Below are positions 54,590 to 63,960 of a DNA stretch of 64,000 nt, piece by piece (position 1 is the stretch's first letter; each line of letters opens with the position of its first letter). The position numbers and the translations under genes were made by a program. The stretch is taken from the NCBI GenBank assembly GCA_964372115.1, contig CAYJPN010000022.1:1-64000 (forward strand), in the 5' to 3' direction. Below the pieces are notes generated by a model, which saw only the letters and a list, made by a program, of their open reading frames with translations, searched no databases and was not told where the DNA came from. The DNA is from CG2-30-36-16 sp964372115. Lineage in GTDB: Bacteria; Bacteroidota; Ignavibacteria; Ignavibacteriales; Ignavibacteriaceae.

Positions 54590-54773
54590 AAATTATAAGC
54601 AGATAAAGCCGTATAACGGTTTTTGGAAACGCAATTTCAGACATCCAAATAATCAAATACAGCCGGTAAGGTCGCTTCGAAAGTTTTTATTTAGCAAGTT
54701 GGTTAAAGTGAAGAAATGTCTAAAAACAGAAATGTTTCTTAAATAATTGCTTAATCGTCTCCAAAACGTTTAC

Positions 54774-54805
54774 AAAACCTCTCCACTGTGAGAGGTTTTT
54801 CTTTT
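54774..54805 (+). terminator. Rho-independent terminator
   Basis: A 9-bp stem (AAAACCTCT / AGAGGTTTT) and T-rich tail close the SpoIID-maf-UPF0104 operon. The rest of 54590-54905 has no supported gene. Confidence 0.8.
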
Positions 54806-54905
54806 TTACACCATTATGCACTACTAATGCCAACATTTTCTTGATTTTCAAGCAGTGGGTACTTATATTTTAACTCCTGAAATAAATGAAAGAAAGGAGT
54901 TGGGC

Positions 54906-55322
54906 ATGTCGAAAGAGAACAACATCAGTAAAGGCCTATTGATTGGTTTTTTAGCAGGCGGCGCTGTTGGAGCACTTATGGCTCTATTGTACGCTCCCAA
55001 GAGCGGCAGAGAGCTTAGAAGCGATATCCGTGAAAAAGCTGATGAATATATGGACGAAGCTGAAAAGTATATAAGCGAAGCCCAGGGAAAAGCAAAAGAA
55101 TTGATAAACGAAGGCAAAAAAAGAGGCGAAAAAATAATAGTTGATGCCAAAGCAAAGGCTGACGGATTATTGAAAGATGCCGAGAAAATTTTTACCGATG
55201 CTAAAGATAAAGCAGGTAACTATGTTGCTGACGGTAAAGGATCTTTGGAAACTGAAGCATCGAAATTAAAAAACGCTATAAAAGCCGGCGTTGACGTTTA
55301 TAAAGAAACAAAAAATTCATAA
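54906..55322 (+). CDS. YtxH-domain protein
   Basis: 138 residues from the ATG with AAAGGAG. A glycine-rich membrane helix (LIGFLAGGAVGALMALLYAP) is followed by PKSGRELRSDI, the YtxH signature, then a long charged helical tail with repeated AKAKADGLLKDAEK-like heptads (coiled coil). Stress-related membrane protein of unknown mechanism. It pairs with the DUF948 protein downstream. Confidence 0.88.
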   Translation: MSKENNISKGLLIGFLAGGAVGALMALLYAPKSGRELRSDIREKADEYMDEAEKYISEAQGKAKELINEGKKRGEKIIVDAKAKADGLLKDAEKIFTDAKDKAGNYVADGKGSLETEASKLKNAIKAGVDVYKETKNS

Positions 55323-55338
55323 GCGTTAGATCAGTTTT

Positions 55339-55722
55339 ATGCTATTCTCAGATATAATGTTAGGAATATTTTTGATGTCAGCCTCTGTCTTATGTTTGGC
55401 ATTGGTTTTTTATATAAGAAAAATAACCAATTCCATTGGAAAGATTGAGGCTGATATCAGAGAATTAGCCAACGAAATGAAGCCGTTGATTCATTCTTAT
55501 ACGGAGTTAAGCGATAGAATTAATTATTTAACTGACGATGTCCAAAATGAAGTTAATAGCCTTCATGGCATAGTCGGCAATGTAAAAGAACGAATTGACG
55601 TAGTTTTAAAGTTAGAAGAAAAAGTGAGACGCGGAATTGAGGGGCCACTCTATGAGTTATCAAAAAATATTTCCGCTGTAATTAATGGGGTAAATACGTT
55701 TTGGAATGCCTACAGAAAATAA
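55339..55722 (+). CDS. DUF948-domain membrane protein
   Basis: 127 residues: an N-terminal membrane helix, then helical sequence with SYTELSDRINYLTDDVQNEVNSLHGIVGNVKERID, typical of DUF948 (YtxG-like) proteins that accompany YtxH. Probably forms a coiled-coil complex with it at the membrane. Confidence 0.82.
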   Translation: MLFSDIMLGIFLMSASVLCLALVFYIRKITNSIGKIEADIRELANEMKPLIHSYTELSDRINYLTDDVQNEVNSLHGIVGNVKERIDVVLKLEEKVRRGIEGPLYELSKNISAVINGVNTFWNAYRK

Positions 55723-55773
55723 TAAATTAATAACTAATTACCTTCATACCCTTAAGTCTAAGGAGGAAATCCC

Positions 55774-57867
55774 TTGAAAGAATACGAAGCTGGCGCAATA
55801 AGAAATATTGCGCTAATAGGTCATGGCGGAAGTGGAAAAACTTCCCTCTCAGAAATCTTGCTCTATACGGCGGGAGAAATAAACAGGATAGGCACAGTTG
55901 CAGAAGGCAACACAATCTCTGATTATTCTCCCAATGAAATAGAAAAACAAATTTCCATATCGACTTCTCTTCTGCATCTCGAATGGAAAAACTCAAAAAT
56001 TAATATTCTCGATACACCCGGCTACGCTGATTTTATAGGCGATGTTAAAAGTGCAATGCGCGTTTCCGACACTGCTGTTTTATTATTAAAAGCAGTTGAA
56101 GGAATTGAAGTTGGTACCGAGGCAACCGCAAAGTTTATTGAAGAGTATAACTTGCCCACCGCAATTGTAATAAATAAAATAGATAACGAACACTCTAAAT
56201 TTGAAGAGATTATTGGCAAAGCAAAAGAGAGAATTTCTGCCGGCGCAATTGCAGTAACTTATCCTTTGAATGAAGGGATAAATTTTGATACCGTGGTTGA
56301 TATTGTTAAAATGAAAGCGTACAAATATGATGCGCCGGGGAGCAAAAAAGTTGAAGAGATTGATATCCCCGCAGACGCTTTGGATGCCGCTGAGTTATAC
56401 AGAACTGAACTAATTGAAAAGGTTGCCGAAATTTCAGAAGAGCTGATGAATAAATATTTTGAAGATGGAACACTATCTGAAGAAGATTTAACAAAAGGAA
56501 TAAAAAAAGCTTTAATTAACAGAAGCCTTGTTCCTGTGTTTGCAGTATCGGCAACAAAAGGTATCGGGATGAACAATTTCTTGGATTTTTCTACCGACTA
56601 CTTCCCGAGTCCCGAAGACAGAATAGGTGAAGAAGCACAGTTAATGGATTCTGAAAACAAAGTTTTGGTTAAGCCCGATACAAAAGCAGAACCGGTAATG
56701 TTTATCTTTAAAATTATTTCTGAACAACACGTTGGAGAACTTTCTTTATTTAAAGTTTTCTCAGGTACTGTTCAAACCGGTTTGGATATGCTCAATACGG
56801 CAAACAATAAAACCGAAAGATTGTCCCAGCTATCGGTACTTAACGGGCACAACCGTAAAGAAGCAGCTAAGTTACACGCAGGCGATCTGGGAGCTGTAGT
56901 AAAACTCAAAGATTCGCACACTAATAATACTCTTGCTTCAAAAAATTTTACAGTAAAAATAAAACCCATCCAGTTTCCAGAAGCAGTTATAAGAGGAGCC
57001 ATCATCCCCAAAGCTAAGGGAGATGAAGATAAAATTTCTGCCGGTCTCCATACTCTTCACGAAGAAGACCCGTCATTCAACGTCGCATTCGATCCCGAAA
57101 TATCCCAAACAATAATTTCAGGTCAGGGCGAACTTCAACTTTCCCTTGCAGTGAAAAGATTAAAAGAACGTTACAACGTTGAAGTAGATTTAGCCAAACC
57201 AAAAATTCCTTACCGCGAAACTATAAAAGGTGCGGTTGGAGATGTTGAATATAAACATAAAAAACAATCGGGTGGCAGAGGACAATACGGTCACGTTCAC
57301 TTTAAAATGGAACCACTACAGCGTGGCACCGGCTTTGAATTTGTTGACGCAATAGTCGGTGGTGTTGTGCCGGGAAGATTTATTCCGGCTGTAGAAAAAG
57401 GAATCCAGGAAATAATGGCGCGCGGTGTTCTGTGCGGTTGTAAAGTTATAGATGTAAGAGTTACACTGTTTGATGGAACATATCATAATGTTGATTCTGA
57501 TGAAATGTCCTTCAAGTTAGCTGCCTCCCAGGGTTTCAAAAAAGGATTCCAGATGGCGAACCCATGCTTGCTTGAACCTATTTATGAAATTGAAGTTACT
57601 GTACCGGAAGAATTTATGGGTGATGTTATGGGTGATATTTCATCTAAACGCGGCAAAATTCTTGGTATGGAATCAGACGGACATTTCCAGCTTATTAAAG
57701 CTAATTTACCCCTCTCGGAACTTTACAAATATTCATCACATCTACGTAGTTTAACTTCCGGACGCGGCGTTCATAAACGCAAATTCTCTCATTATGAAGA
57801 GGTGCCGAAAGAAGTTGAAGCAAAGATTATTGAAGAGTACGAAAAATCGAGAGAAGAAGAAAAATAA
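55774..57867 (+). CDS. EF-G-like translation GTPase
   Basis: 697 residues in five EF-G domains. P-loop GHGGSGKTSL at 16-25 (canonical EF-G has AHIDAGKTT), G3 DTPGYADF and G4 NKID. Domain IV (QSGGRGQYGHVHFKMEP) and the C-terminal domain are complete. The unusual P-loop places it in the EF-G2/FusA2-like group rather than the housekeeping EF-G. It may act in ribosome recycling or under stress. TTG start with AAGGAGG just upstream. Confidence 0.87.
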   Translation: MKEYEAGAIRNIALIGHGGSGKTSLSEILLYTAGEINRIGTVAEGNTISDYSPNEIEKQISISTSLLHLEWKNSKINILDTPGYADFIGDVKSAMRVSDTAVLLLKAVEGIEVGTEATAKFIEEYNLPTAIVINKIDNEHSKFEEIIGKAKERISAGAIAVTYPLNEGINFDTVVDIVKMKAYKYDAPGSKKVEEIDIPADALDAAELYRTELIEKVAEISEELMNKYFEDGTLSEEDLTKGIKKALINRSLVPVFAVSATKGIGMNNFLDFSTDYFPSPEDRIGEEAQLMDSENKVLVKPDTKAEPVMFIFKIISEQHVGELSLFKVFSGTVQTGLDMLNTANNKTERLSQLSVLNGHNRKEAAKLHAGDLGAVVKLKDSHTNNTLASKNFTVKIKPIQFPEAVIRGAIIPKAKGDEDKISAGLHTLHEEDPSFNVAFDPEISQTIISGQGELQLSLAVKRLKERYNVEVDLAKPKIPYRETIKGAVGDVEYKHKKQSGGRGQYGHVHFKMEPLQRGTGFEFVDAIVGGVVPGRFIPAVEKGIQEIMARGVLCGCKVIDVRVTLFDGTYHNVDSDEMSFKLAASQGFKKGFQMANPCLLEPIYEIEVTVPEEFMGDVMGDISSKRGKILGMESDGHFQLIKANLPLSELYKYSSHLRSLTSGRGVHKRKFSHYEEVPKEVEAKIIEEYEKSREEEK

Positions 57868-57890
57868 TATTATCATATAAATTACTTAAG

Positions 57891-57916
57891 GCGGAAGAAT
57901 TCTTCCGCTTTTTTTT
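57891..57916 (+). terminator. Rho-independent terminator
   Basis: The perfect inverted repeat GCGGAAG / CTTCCGC around AATT is followed by eight T, between the EF-G-like and HIT genes. Confidence 0.85.
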
Positions 57917-57927
57917 GAAGAGGTCAT

Positions 57928-58425
57928 ATGGATAAATTATGGTCGCCTTGGCGTTCAAAATATATTGAATCGTTTAATAAAGATTCCGGCAGCGGATGTA
58001 TATTTTGCGATATGCAAAAGTTATCAGTTAAGGATAATGATAATTTGCTCGTAGATAAAGATGAGTTCACTTTTACGGTGCTTAATTTATATCCTTATAA
58101 CAACGGGCATCTAATGGTAGTGCCTTATCGTCACACAAATGTGTTTGAAAGTTTATCAGAAAATGAAAGCAGCGAAGTAATGAAAAAACTCCAAACTGCT
58201 TCTGCCGCATTAACAAAAATATATAAGCCGCAGGGCTTCAACATCGGGGCTAATCTTGGACAGGTAAGCGGCGCCGGGATTCACGAGCATTTACATTTTC
58301 ATATAGTTCCACGCTGGAATGGCGATACCAACTTTATGCCGGTGCTCGGTGAAGTAAAAATAATTTCTCAAGATTTGCTCGAAACAAAAGAAAAACTTAT
58401 TGAGGCATACAAAGAGCTAAAATGA
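57928..58425 (+). CDS. HIT-family nucleotide hydrolase
   Basis: 165 residues. CIFCDM near residue 25 is a zinc-type pair, NNGHLMVVPYRH follows, and the histidine triad is HEHLHFHIVPRW (about 111-122). Diadenosine-polyphosphate or AMP-lysine-type hydrolase/phosphorylase (Ap4A phosphorylase-like branch). GAGG upstream. The stop overlaps the next start by 4 bp. Confidence 0.9.
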   Translation: MDKLWSPWRSKYIESFNKDSGSGCIFCDMQKLSVKDNDNLLVDKDEFTFTVLNLYPYNNGHLMVVPYRHTNVFESLSENESSEVMKKLQTASAALTKIYKPQGFNIGANLGQVSGAGIHEHLHFHIVPRWNGDTNFMPVLGEVKIISQDLLETKEKLIEAYKELK

Positions 58426-59174
58426 AAAAAATTATAAAAAAGCTTTTATTTTCTACTTTGTTATTGTTCGTGACCGCTATTATTAGTTTTAGTACCGGCT
58501 GTTCCTCAAGTGAAAAAACCACGAAGGAAAAAAAGAGGGTGGAAGACAAAACCATTGAACTAAAACCTCTAAAAAATCTTGATGAAATTGAGCGCGAATA
58601 CATTTCCGCTTCGAAAATAATAAGCATTGAAAAAATTCAATTTGATTATGATAAGAGTGGAAAACCGTCAAACCGTGAAAAGCTGTCGAAAGTAATTTAC
58701 AATTCAAATGGGCTTCAAAAAGAAACTATAATATTTGACAAAAAAGAAAATATAGATTACCGGTATGTTTATAAATATGAGCAAAACCGAAGGGTACAAA
58801 CTTTGCGTTATAACAGTAAAGACATGCTGGACAAAAAATACACTTATGAATACAATTCATCCGGCAACAAAATCCGTTCGGAGCGCTATTCCGAAAAAGG
58901 AATTTTAGAAAAATACTATTTGTATGAATACAATGATGAGGGATATTTAGTAAAAGACACCTGGTACGATAAAAGCGGAACAATGGAGTATATGATAAAA
59001 TATAGTTATGATAGTAATGGGCGAAAAGAGTTTTCTTACAGTTTTGATGCGGAACTTAACCAAGTAGCAAAATATCGTTTCAGATATGATGAGAAAAACA
59101 ATCTAATTGAAGAAACAAGGTACGGAGGGGATGATACTCCGGTAGGTATAATTCAATACGTATATTATCATTAG
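58422..59174 (+). CDS. Lipoprotein with YD-like repeats
   Basis: 250 residues. The lipoprotein signal ends in SFSTGC. The mature part contains five or so tandem units of about 25 residues of the form YxYxYNSSGNKIRSERYSEKG, resembling RHS/YD repeats or MORN-like beta units. Periplasmic, role unknown. Confidence 0.72.
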   Translation: MKKIIKKLLFSTLLLFVTAIISFSTGCSSSEKTTKEKKRVEDKTIELKPLKNLDEIEREYISASKIISIEKIQFDYDKSGKPSNREKLSKVIYNSNGLQKETIIFDKKENIDYRYVYKYEQNRRVQTLRYNSKDMLDKKYTYEYNSSGNKIRSERYSEKGILEKYYLYEYNDEGYLVKDTWYDKSGTMEYMIKYSYDSNGRKEFSYSFDAELNQVAKYRFRYDEKNNLIEETRYGGDDTPVGIIQYVYYH

Positions 59175-59268
59175 AATTGTAACACTTTTTTTCAAAAAAG
59201 TTTAACAAGATCACAAAAATTATTGCATAACGCGTAACTAAGTATTATTTTTGTTCCTCAAAATTTTT

Positions 59269-59342
59269 GGGCCCATAGCTCAGTTGGTTAGAGCATCTGA
59301 CTCATAATCAGAGGGTCGGTGGTTCAAGTCCATCTGGGCCCA
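59269..59342 (+). tRNA. tRNA with CAT anticodon (Ile2 or elongator Met)
   Basis: 74 nt. The acceptor GGGCCCA pairs with TGGGCCC, the anticodon stem TCTGA/TCAGA has loop CTCATAA, and the T arm is GGTTCAAGTCC. The acceptor resembles tRNA-Ile, so a lysidine-modified Ile2 tRNA is likely; Met cannot be excluded. CCA is not encoded. Confidence 0.88.
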
Positions 59343-59345
59343 CAC

Positions 59346-59380
59346 AAAGTGCGAATATCGAAAGAATTCGCACTTTTTTT
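59346..59380 (+). terminator. Terminator of the CAT tRNA
   Basis: The stem AAAGTGCGAAT / ATTCGCACTTT (with loop) is followed by T run, 3 bp after the tRNA. Confidence 0.85.
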
Positions 59381-59799
59381 ATGCCCGTAAATTCGACGAA
59401 TCCCCACACTAACCTATAATGCCCTATATTATCGATTGTTTTGTTTTAGTAGCCTAAAGGTCAAGTTACTCTCTGGCGTGTTATCCGATTCACTGTATCT
59501 TGCGTATTAGTTTTCAACAAATCGGTTAGGAATCATTTTTTATGAGAAATTATAATCGCTACATTTGCAAGCGAGGTGAGGAATCTTGTGAATCTACAAC
59601 TGGGGAATTATGTGGCTGTTGACATATAGAACCTCATTATTAATGAAGAGATACATTTTAATGCAATAAACCGACTATATGAACCGATAATCAGACAAAT
59701 AAGCCATTCCACAAAATAAATAGCGATTTGTTAAAATATTATTGCTTATTTTTTGCTAAGCAAATTTTGTCGAACCACCTTGCAAATAGATTAAACAAA
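59381..59799. other. Intergenic, no gene recognised
   Basis: Only short frames occur (for example a 26-codon frame at 59541 rich in Cys near its end), with no ribosome site or similarity I can name. It presumably holds the promoter of the regulator gene at 59800. Confidence 0.4.
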
Positions 59800-62700
59800 A
59801 TGAAAATATTTATTCAGTCAAAAATCATTTTAATTATATTTTGCTTTTTCTGCTTTTCAACCTTACAATTTAATTCATATGCTCAGTCATATGAGACTAT
59901 GCCTTTGACATTTAAGATACTTAATGTTTCTGATGGACTTTCACAGGGTTCGGTTATATGTTCTTTCCAGGATTCCCAAGGTTTTATATGGTTTGGAACT
60001 CAATATGGTCTAAATCGTTATGATGGTTATAATTTTAAAGTTTATCTAAATAATTCATCAGATACTTCAAGTATTACTTCAAATTATATAATTTCAATTG
60101 CTGAAGATAATGTCGGAGATTTGTGGATTGCCACAAGCTCGGGACTTAACAGGTATGATCGTAAAAGAAAACTATTCCAACAATTTGTTTATGATTCAAC
60201 CAACAACAATTCAATAAGCTCTAACGCAATTTCATCAGTAGTTGTAGATAATAATGGCAATCTTTGGATAGGCACTGATTCCGGTGGACTTAATTATCTT
60301 AACCTTGAGGAGAAGGATTCCATAGGTTTGAAATTTGCTCATTTCAGGCATAGATATGATAATATAAATTCTTTAAACAGCAACATCATCAGAAGTTTGT
60401 TTAAAGATAGTAAAGGGAGAATCTGGATTGGTACGGATAGAGGATTAGAACTTTTGGTGGACCAGAATAAAGGTGTCTTCCAGCAAATAATTAAAATGAA
60501 AAATCAAGATAAAATTCTGGCAACAAACATTTTTACAATTAATGAAGACGATCTTGGAAGAATATTAATCGGAACATCGACCGGACTTTATGCTGTTGAA
60601 GAGCAGCTTGATCGATCATATTTAATAGATGAATATTTTTCACCAGATTTGATGAGACGAATTGGCTCTGTGATTGCTATAGGAAAAGATGATTCAGGTA
60701 ATTTATGGATAGGTACAGATGGTAATGGTATGTATTTATGGAATAAAAACGACCATCTGTTATCAAAAATATTTGATAAAGACAGATCACTGAAATTTGA
60801 TGATATCACTATCCATTCTATATTATCTGATAGATCGAATGTGGTATGGATGGGAACCAAAGGAGGACTGTTAAAGAGAAGCAAAAACAATAATTTCTTT
60901 GATAAGTATATGCACCTAACTTGGGATGAGAAAAGCTTGTCTGATGATATAGTATTGTCTGTTTTGGAAGATGATGATAAAAACATTTGGTTAGGAACTG
61001 TAACTGGTATTGATATATTCAATCCTGTGCGTAATGATTTCAAAAACATTACACTTGTAAATAACAAAGGACAAATCCTGAACGATCGGGAAATTAAAAG
61101 TATTTATCAGGATCGGGACGGTGTGATTTGGGTAGGTACAGTATGGGATGGACTTTATAAAATTCCAAAACAAGCAAGCAATTCTGTTATTTATCCCGCA
61201 ACTAATTATTGGATTGGCACTTCATCTGATAGAAACGTTGTCAGATATACAATTTTCAAAATATATGAAGATAGATGGGGAAACTTATGGCTGGCTACCA
61301 CCGATGGTATAAAAATATTTAATAAATCGGATGGAAAGGTTTTAAGTCTTGGGAGTATGGTAACCGGTAAGATAATGCCACCGGAAGGTTTCGTTTTTGA
61401 TATTTATTCATCACCCTCAGATGAAAACATTGTTTGGGCTGGCACTGATTCTCAAGGGTTATTTAAATTTATCCTTGGAAAAAACGAAAATGAAATTTTC
61501 TGTGCCGCAAAATTTCAACCCTTGCAGTTTAAAGAAATAAAAACAAGTTCTGTTAGTGTAAGAACAATTTTTGAGGATAGTAATAAAAGAATTTGGATTG
61601 GTACGCTTAACTCTGGTCTATATCTTTTTAATAGGGATTCTACTATTACTAATTATAATGTTTCGCATGGATTAAGCAGCAATTTTATTACAGGAATTCT
61701 TGAAGATGATCTCGGATATTTATGGATTAGCACCATCTCTGGTTTATGCCGCTTTGATACACAATCAAATGAATTTATGAATTTTAACTCTAATGATGGT
61801 ATTCAGGGGGATGAATTTAATGGCGGATCTTTTTTGAAGAGCAGATCGGGTGATTTATACTTTGGTGGAACAAATGGATTTACTGTTGTACATCCTGAGA
61901 AGGTGCAAAAGAATTTAGTAATTCCACAGATCGTCATTACTGATATTCAACTTTTTAATAAATCAATATTTAGTAAAGATTTTAGTTTCAACAAATACGT
62001 GTCGAAGACTTTTAGTGATATAGATGAGGCGCTTAATTTTCCATATGATCAGAATGTTTTAAGCTTTGAATTCGCCGCCTTACATTATGTGAATCCATCT
62101 GCAAACAGATACGCATATATGCTGGAGGGAGTGGATACAACCTGGAATTATTTATCACAGCCCAGAATAGTAACGTACGCTCATCTTCCACCGGGGACGT
62201 ATATATTCAAAGTGAAAGGTTCAAACAATAATAATATCTGGAACCAGGAGGGAGTGTCTGTGCAGTTTATTATATCTCCACCATTCTGGAGTACCTGGTG
62301 GTTTAGAATTATTATATTAATGATTGTTAGCGCCCTACTTGTAACTTTATACAGGAAAAAAGTCAATACAATTGAACAAAAGAAAAAAAATCTTGAAGAG
62401 CAGGTCAGAGAAAAATCAGAAGCTGAAAAAAGAACACGGGAGATATTATCGGAGGTTGAGATCCTGAAAGCAAAATTAGAAAATGAAAACATTTATTTGA
62501 AAGATGAAATTAAGCTGGTTCATAATTTTGAAAATATAATTAGTGTGAGCGAATCAGTCAAAAAAGTTTTGAGCAGAGTTGAGCAGGTTGCATCTGTAAA
62601 TACGACCGTGTTAATTCTTGGAGAATCGGGAACTGGCAAAGAGTTATTAGCCCGGGCAATTCACAATTTAAGTACACGCAAAAGCAGACCATTGATAAAA

Positions 62701-63456
62701 GTTGATTGTTCTACACTGCCTTCTAATTTAATAGAAAGCGAATTATTTGGGCACGAAAAAGGAGCATTCACCGGTGCGATTAACAGGAAACTTGGAAGAT
62801 TTGAATTAGCTGATGGCGGGACCATCTTTTTAGATGAGATAGGTGAGCTATCGCTTGAGATGCAGATGAAATTGTTAAGAATTTTGCAGGAAGGAGAATT
62901 TGAGCGAGTGGGTTCAGTAATATCAAAAAAGGTTGATGTTAGAATAATTTCAGCTACAAACCGTAATTTGGAGAATGCTGTTCAGCAAGGAACTTTTAGA
63001 GAAGATCTTTATTATAGACTAAACGTATTTCCAATCAAACTTCCCCCATTAAGAGAACGAAGAGAAGATATTCCTTATTTAGTAAATCATTTTATTTCCA
63101 AACATTCAGTAAAAGCGGGAAAAAAATTCATTACAATAAATCCAAGAATTATGGAAGAGTTGATACAATATAATTGGCTGGGAAATATTCGAGAACTCGA
63201 GAATGTGATTGAGAGGGCTGTAATAGTCAGTTCTTCTGGAAAATTGACCCTTGAAAACTCACTAGAAAATCCAAAGGAGAACCATAATAATAATGCTGCA
63301 AAAACTTTGGAAGAAATAGAAAAACTGCATATAATGAAAATACTTGGAACAACTGATTGGCGCATAAGTGGTGAAAAGGGTGCTGCAAAAATTTTAGGAT
63401 TAAAACCTACAACTCTAGAATATAGAATGAGAAAGCTTGGAATAGTAAGAAGATAA
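59800..63456 (+). CDS. Membrane-spanning propeller sensor fused to a sigma-54 activator
   Basis: 1218 residues from the ATG at 59800, which gives a good signal peptide (about 1-29). Residues about 45-730 are Reg_prop-type blades (repeated WIGTDSGGL, LWIGTDGNG, VWVGTVWDG). A Y_Y_Y domain lies at about 772-818, one membrane helix at 833-851 and a coiled coil at 853-905. An NtrC-type AAA+ domain follows (Walker A GESGTGKE near 940, GAFTGA near 987, Walker B TIFLDEIGEL), and a Fis-type helix-turn-helix ends the chain (GEKGAAKILGLKPTTLEYRMRKL). There is no kinase or receiver domain. A periplasmic ligand would thus control sigma-54 promoters directly. Confidence 0.88.
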   Translation: MKIFIQSKIILIIFCFFCFSTLQFNSYAQSYETMPLTFKILNVSDGLSQGSVICSFQDSQGFIWFGTQYGLNRYDGYNFKVYLNNSSDTSSITSNYIISIAEDNVGDLWIATSSGLNRYDRKRKLFQQFVYDSTNNNSISSNAISSVVVDNNGNLWIGTDSGGLNYLNLEEKDSIGLKFAHFRHRYDNINSLNSNIIRSLFKDSKGRIWIGTDRGLELLVDQNKGVFQQIIKMKNQDKILATNIFTINEDDLGRILIGTSTGLYAVEEQLDRSYLIDEYFSPDLMRRIGSVIAIGKDDSGNLWIGTDGNGMYLWNKNDHLLSKIFDKDRSLKFDDITIHSILSDRSNVVWMGTKGGLLKRSKNNNFFDKYMHLTWDEKSLSDDIVLSVLEDDDKNIWLGTVTGIDIFNPVRNDFKNITLVNNKGQILNDREIKSIYQDRDGVIWVGTVWDGLYKIPKQASNSVIYPATNYWIGTSSDRNVVRYTIFKIYEDRWGNLWLATTDGIKIFNKSDGKVLSLGSMVTGKIMPPEGFVFDIYSSPSDENIVWAGTDSQGLFKFILGKNENEIFCAAKFQPLQFKEIKTSSVSVRTIFEDSNKRIWIGTLNSGLYLFNRDSTITNYNVSHGLSSNFITGILEDDLGYLWISTISGLCRFDTQSNEFMNFNSNDGIQGDEFNGGSFLKSRSGDLYFGGTNGFTVVHPEKVQKNLVIPQIVITDIQLFNKSIFSKDFSFNKYVSKTFSDIDEALNFPYDQNVLSFEFAALHYVNPSANRYAYMLEGVDTTWNYLSQPRIVTYAHLPPGTYIFKVKGSNNNNIWNQEGVSVQFIISPPFWSTWWFRIIILMIVSALLVTLYRKKVNTIEQKKKNLEEQVREKSEAEKRTREILSEVEILKAKLENENIYLKDEIKLVHNFENIISVSESVKKVLSRVEQVASVNTTVLILGESGTGKELLARAIHNLSTRKSRPLIKVDCSTLPSNLIESELFGHEKGAFTGAINRKLGRFELADGGTIFLDEIGELSLEMQMKLLRILQEGEFERVGSVISKKVDVRIISATNRNLENAVQQGTFREDLYYRLNVFPIKLPPLRERREDIPYLVNHFISKHSVKAGKKFITINPRIMEELIQYNWLGNIRELENVIERAVIVSSSGKLTLENSLENPKENHNNNAAKTLEEIEKLHIMKILGTTDWRISGEKGAAKILGLKPTTLEYRMRKLGIVRR

Positions 63457-63457
63457 T

Positions 63458-63488
63458 CCCAATATTTTGGGAATTCCCAGATATTTGG
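63458..63488 (+). promoter_or_regulatory. Tandem dyad sites, candidate activator-binding sequence
   Basis: CCCAATATTTTGGG (63458-63471) and CCCAGATATTTGG (63476-63488) are two similar inverted repeats spaced about 18 bp centre to centre. Between them they form the perfect palindrome TGGGAATTCCCA. They lie about 100 bp upstream of a -24/-12 promoter, the usual place for a sigma-54 enhancer. Confidence 0.55.
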
Positions 63489-63575
63489 AAATCTACCCTT
63501 AAGTCTTGTTCTAAAAATAATACCAATTGCCTCCAAAACATTTCGTTTTCTTACCTTATTTAATTTTTTACAAAA

Positions 63576-63590
63576 TGGTACGCTTCTTGC
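63576..63590 (+). promoter_or_regulatory. Sigma-54 (-24/-12) promoter
   Basis: TGGTACG-CTTC-TTGC has the invariant GG and GC at the right spacing and nearly the full consensus (TGGCACG-N4-TTGC). It is 29 bp before the ATG of the thioredoxin-like gene and directly downstream of the sigma-54 activator gene. Confidence 0.75.
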
Positions 63591-63618
63591 CTTATCGAAA
63601 TAAACATCTAAAAAAGTT

Positions 63619-63960
63619 ATGAAAAATGAAAATTCAATAAATATTGTAACCGATAGTAATTTTCATAATTGTGTCATCGAATCAATAAAACCAGTTGTAG
63701 TTTTATTTGAAAAAAGTTATTGGGGTTTAGCACATGTAATGAGAACTATTCTTGAAAGGTTATCTGTTAAACATATTGGACAAATAAAATTTTACAGATA
63801 TAATCTTGATAAGAACTCTAAAATTGCAAGTTATTATCAGATAGAAGATAGTCCGGCTGTTCTTTTTTTTAAAAATGGAAATTTAATTATGAAGACAGGT
63901 ATAAATTCGATCGATGAGACGGAAGAGATTCTAATAAATATGATTAATGAAGAAAATTAA
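63619..63960 (+). CDS. Thioredoxin-fold protein without the active-site cysteines
   Basis: 113 residues with thioredoxin secondary structure: PVVVLFEKSYWGLAHVMRTILERLS aligns with the active-site helix, and YQIEDSPAVLFFKNGNLI has the cis-Pro segment. The CGPC cysteines are replaced (Trp35 and Ala38), so it cannot act as a disulfide reductase; a binding or chaperone role is more likely. It is probably the first gene of a sigma-54-controlled operon that continues beyond the window. Confidence 0.75.
   Translation: MKNENSINIVTDSNFHNCVIESIKPVVVLFEKSYWGLAHVMRTILERLSVKHIGQIKFYRYNLDKNSKIASYYQIEDSPAVLFFKNGNLIMKTGINSIDETEEILINMINEEN

Noticed and set aside
54558..54746. Short basic frame after the UPF0104 gene
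   Set aside because: It overlaps the end of the real gene, has no ribosome site, and its composition (Lys/Arg/Asn from AT-rich DNA) looks non-coding.
59541..59621. A 26-codon cysteine-containing frame that could be a small peptide precursor
   Set aside because: No ribosome site, no modifying enzyme nearby, and another frame through the same bases is equally open; probably chance.
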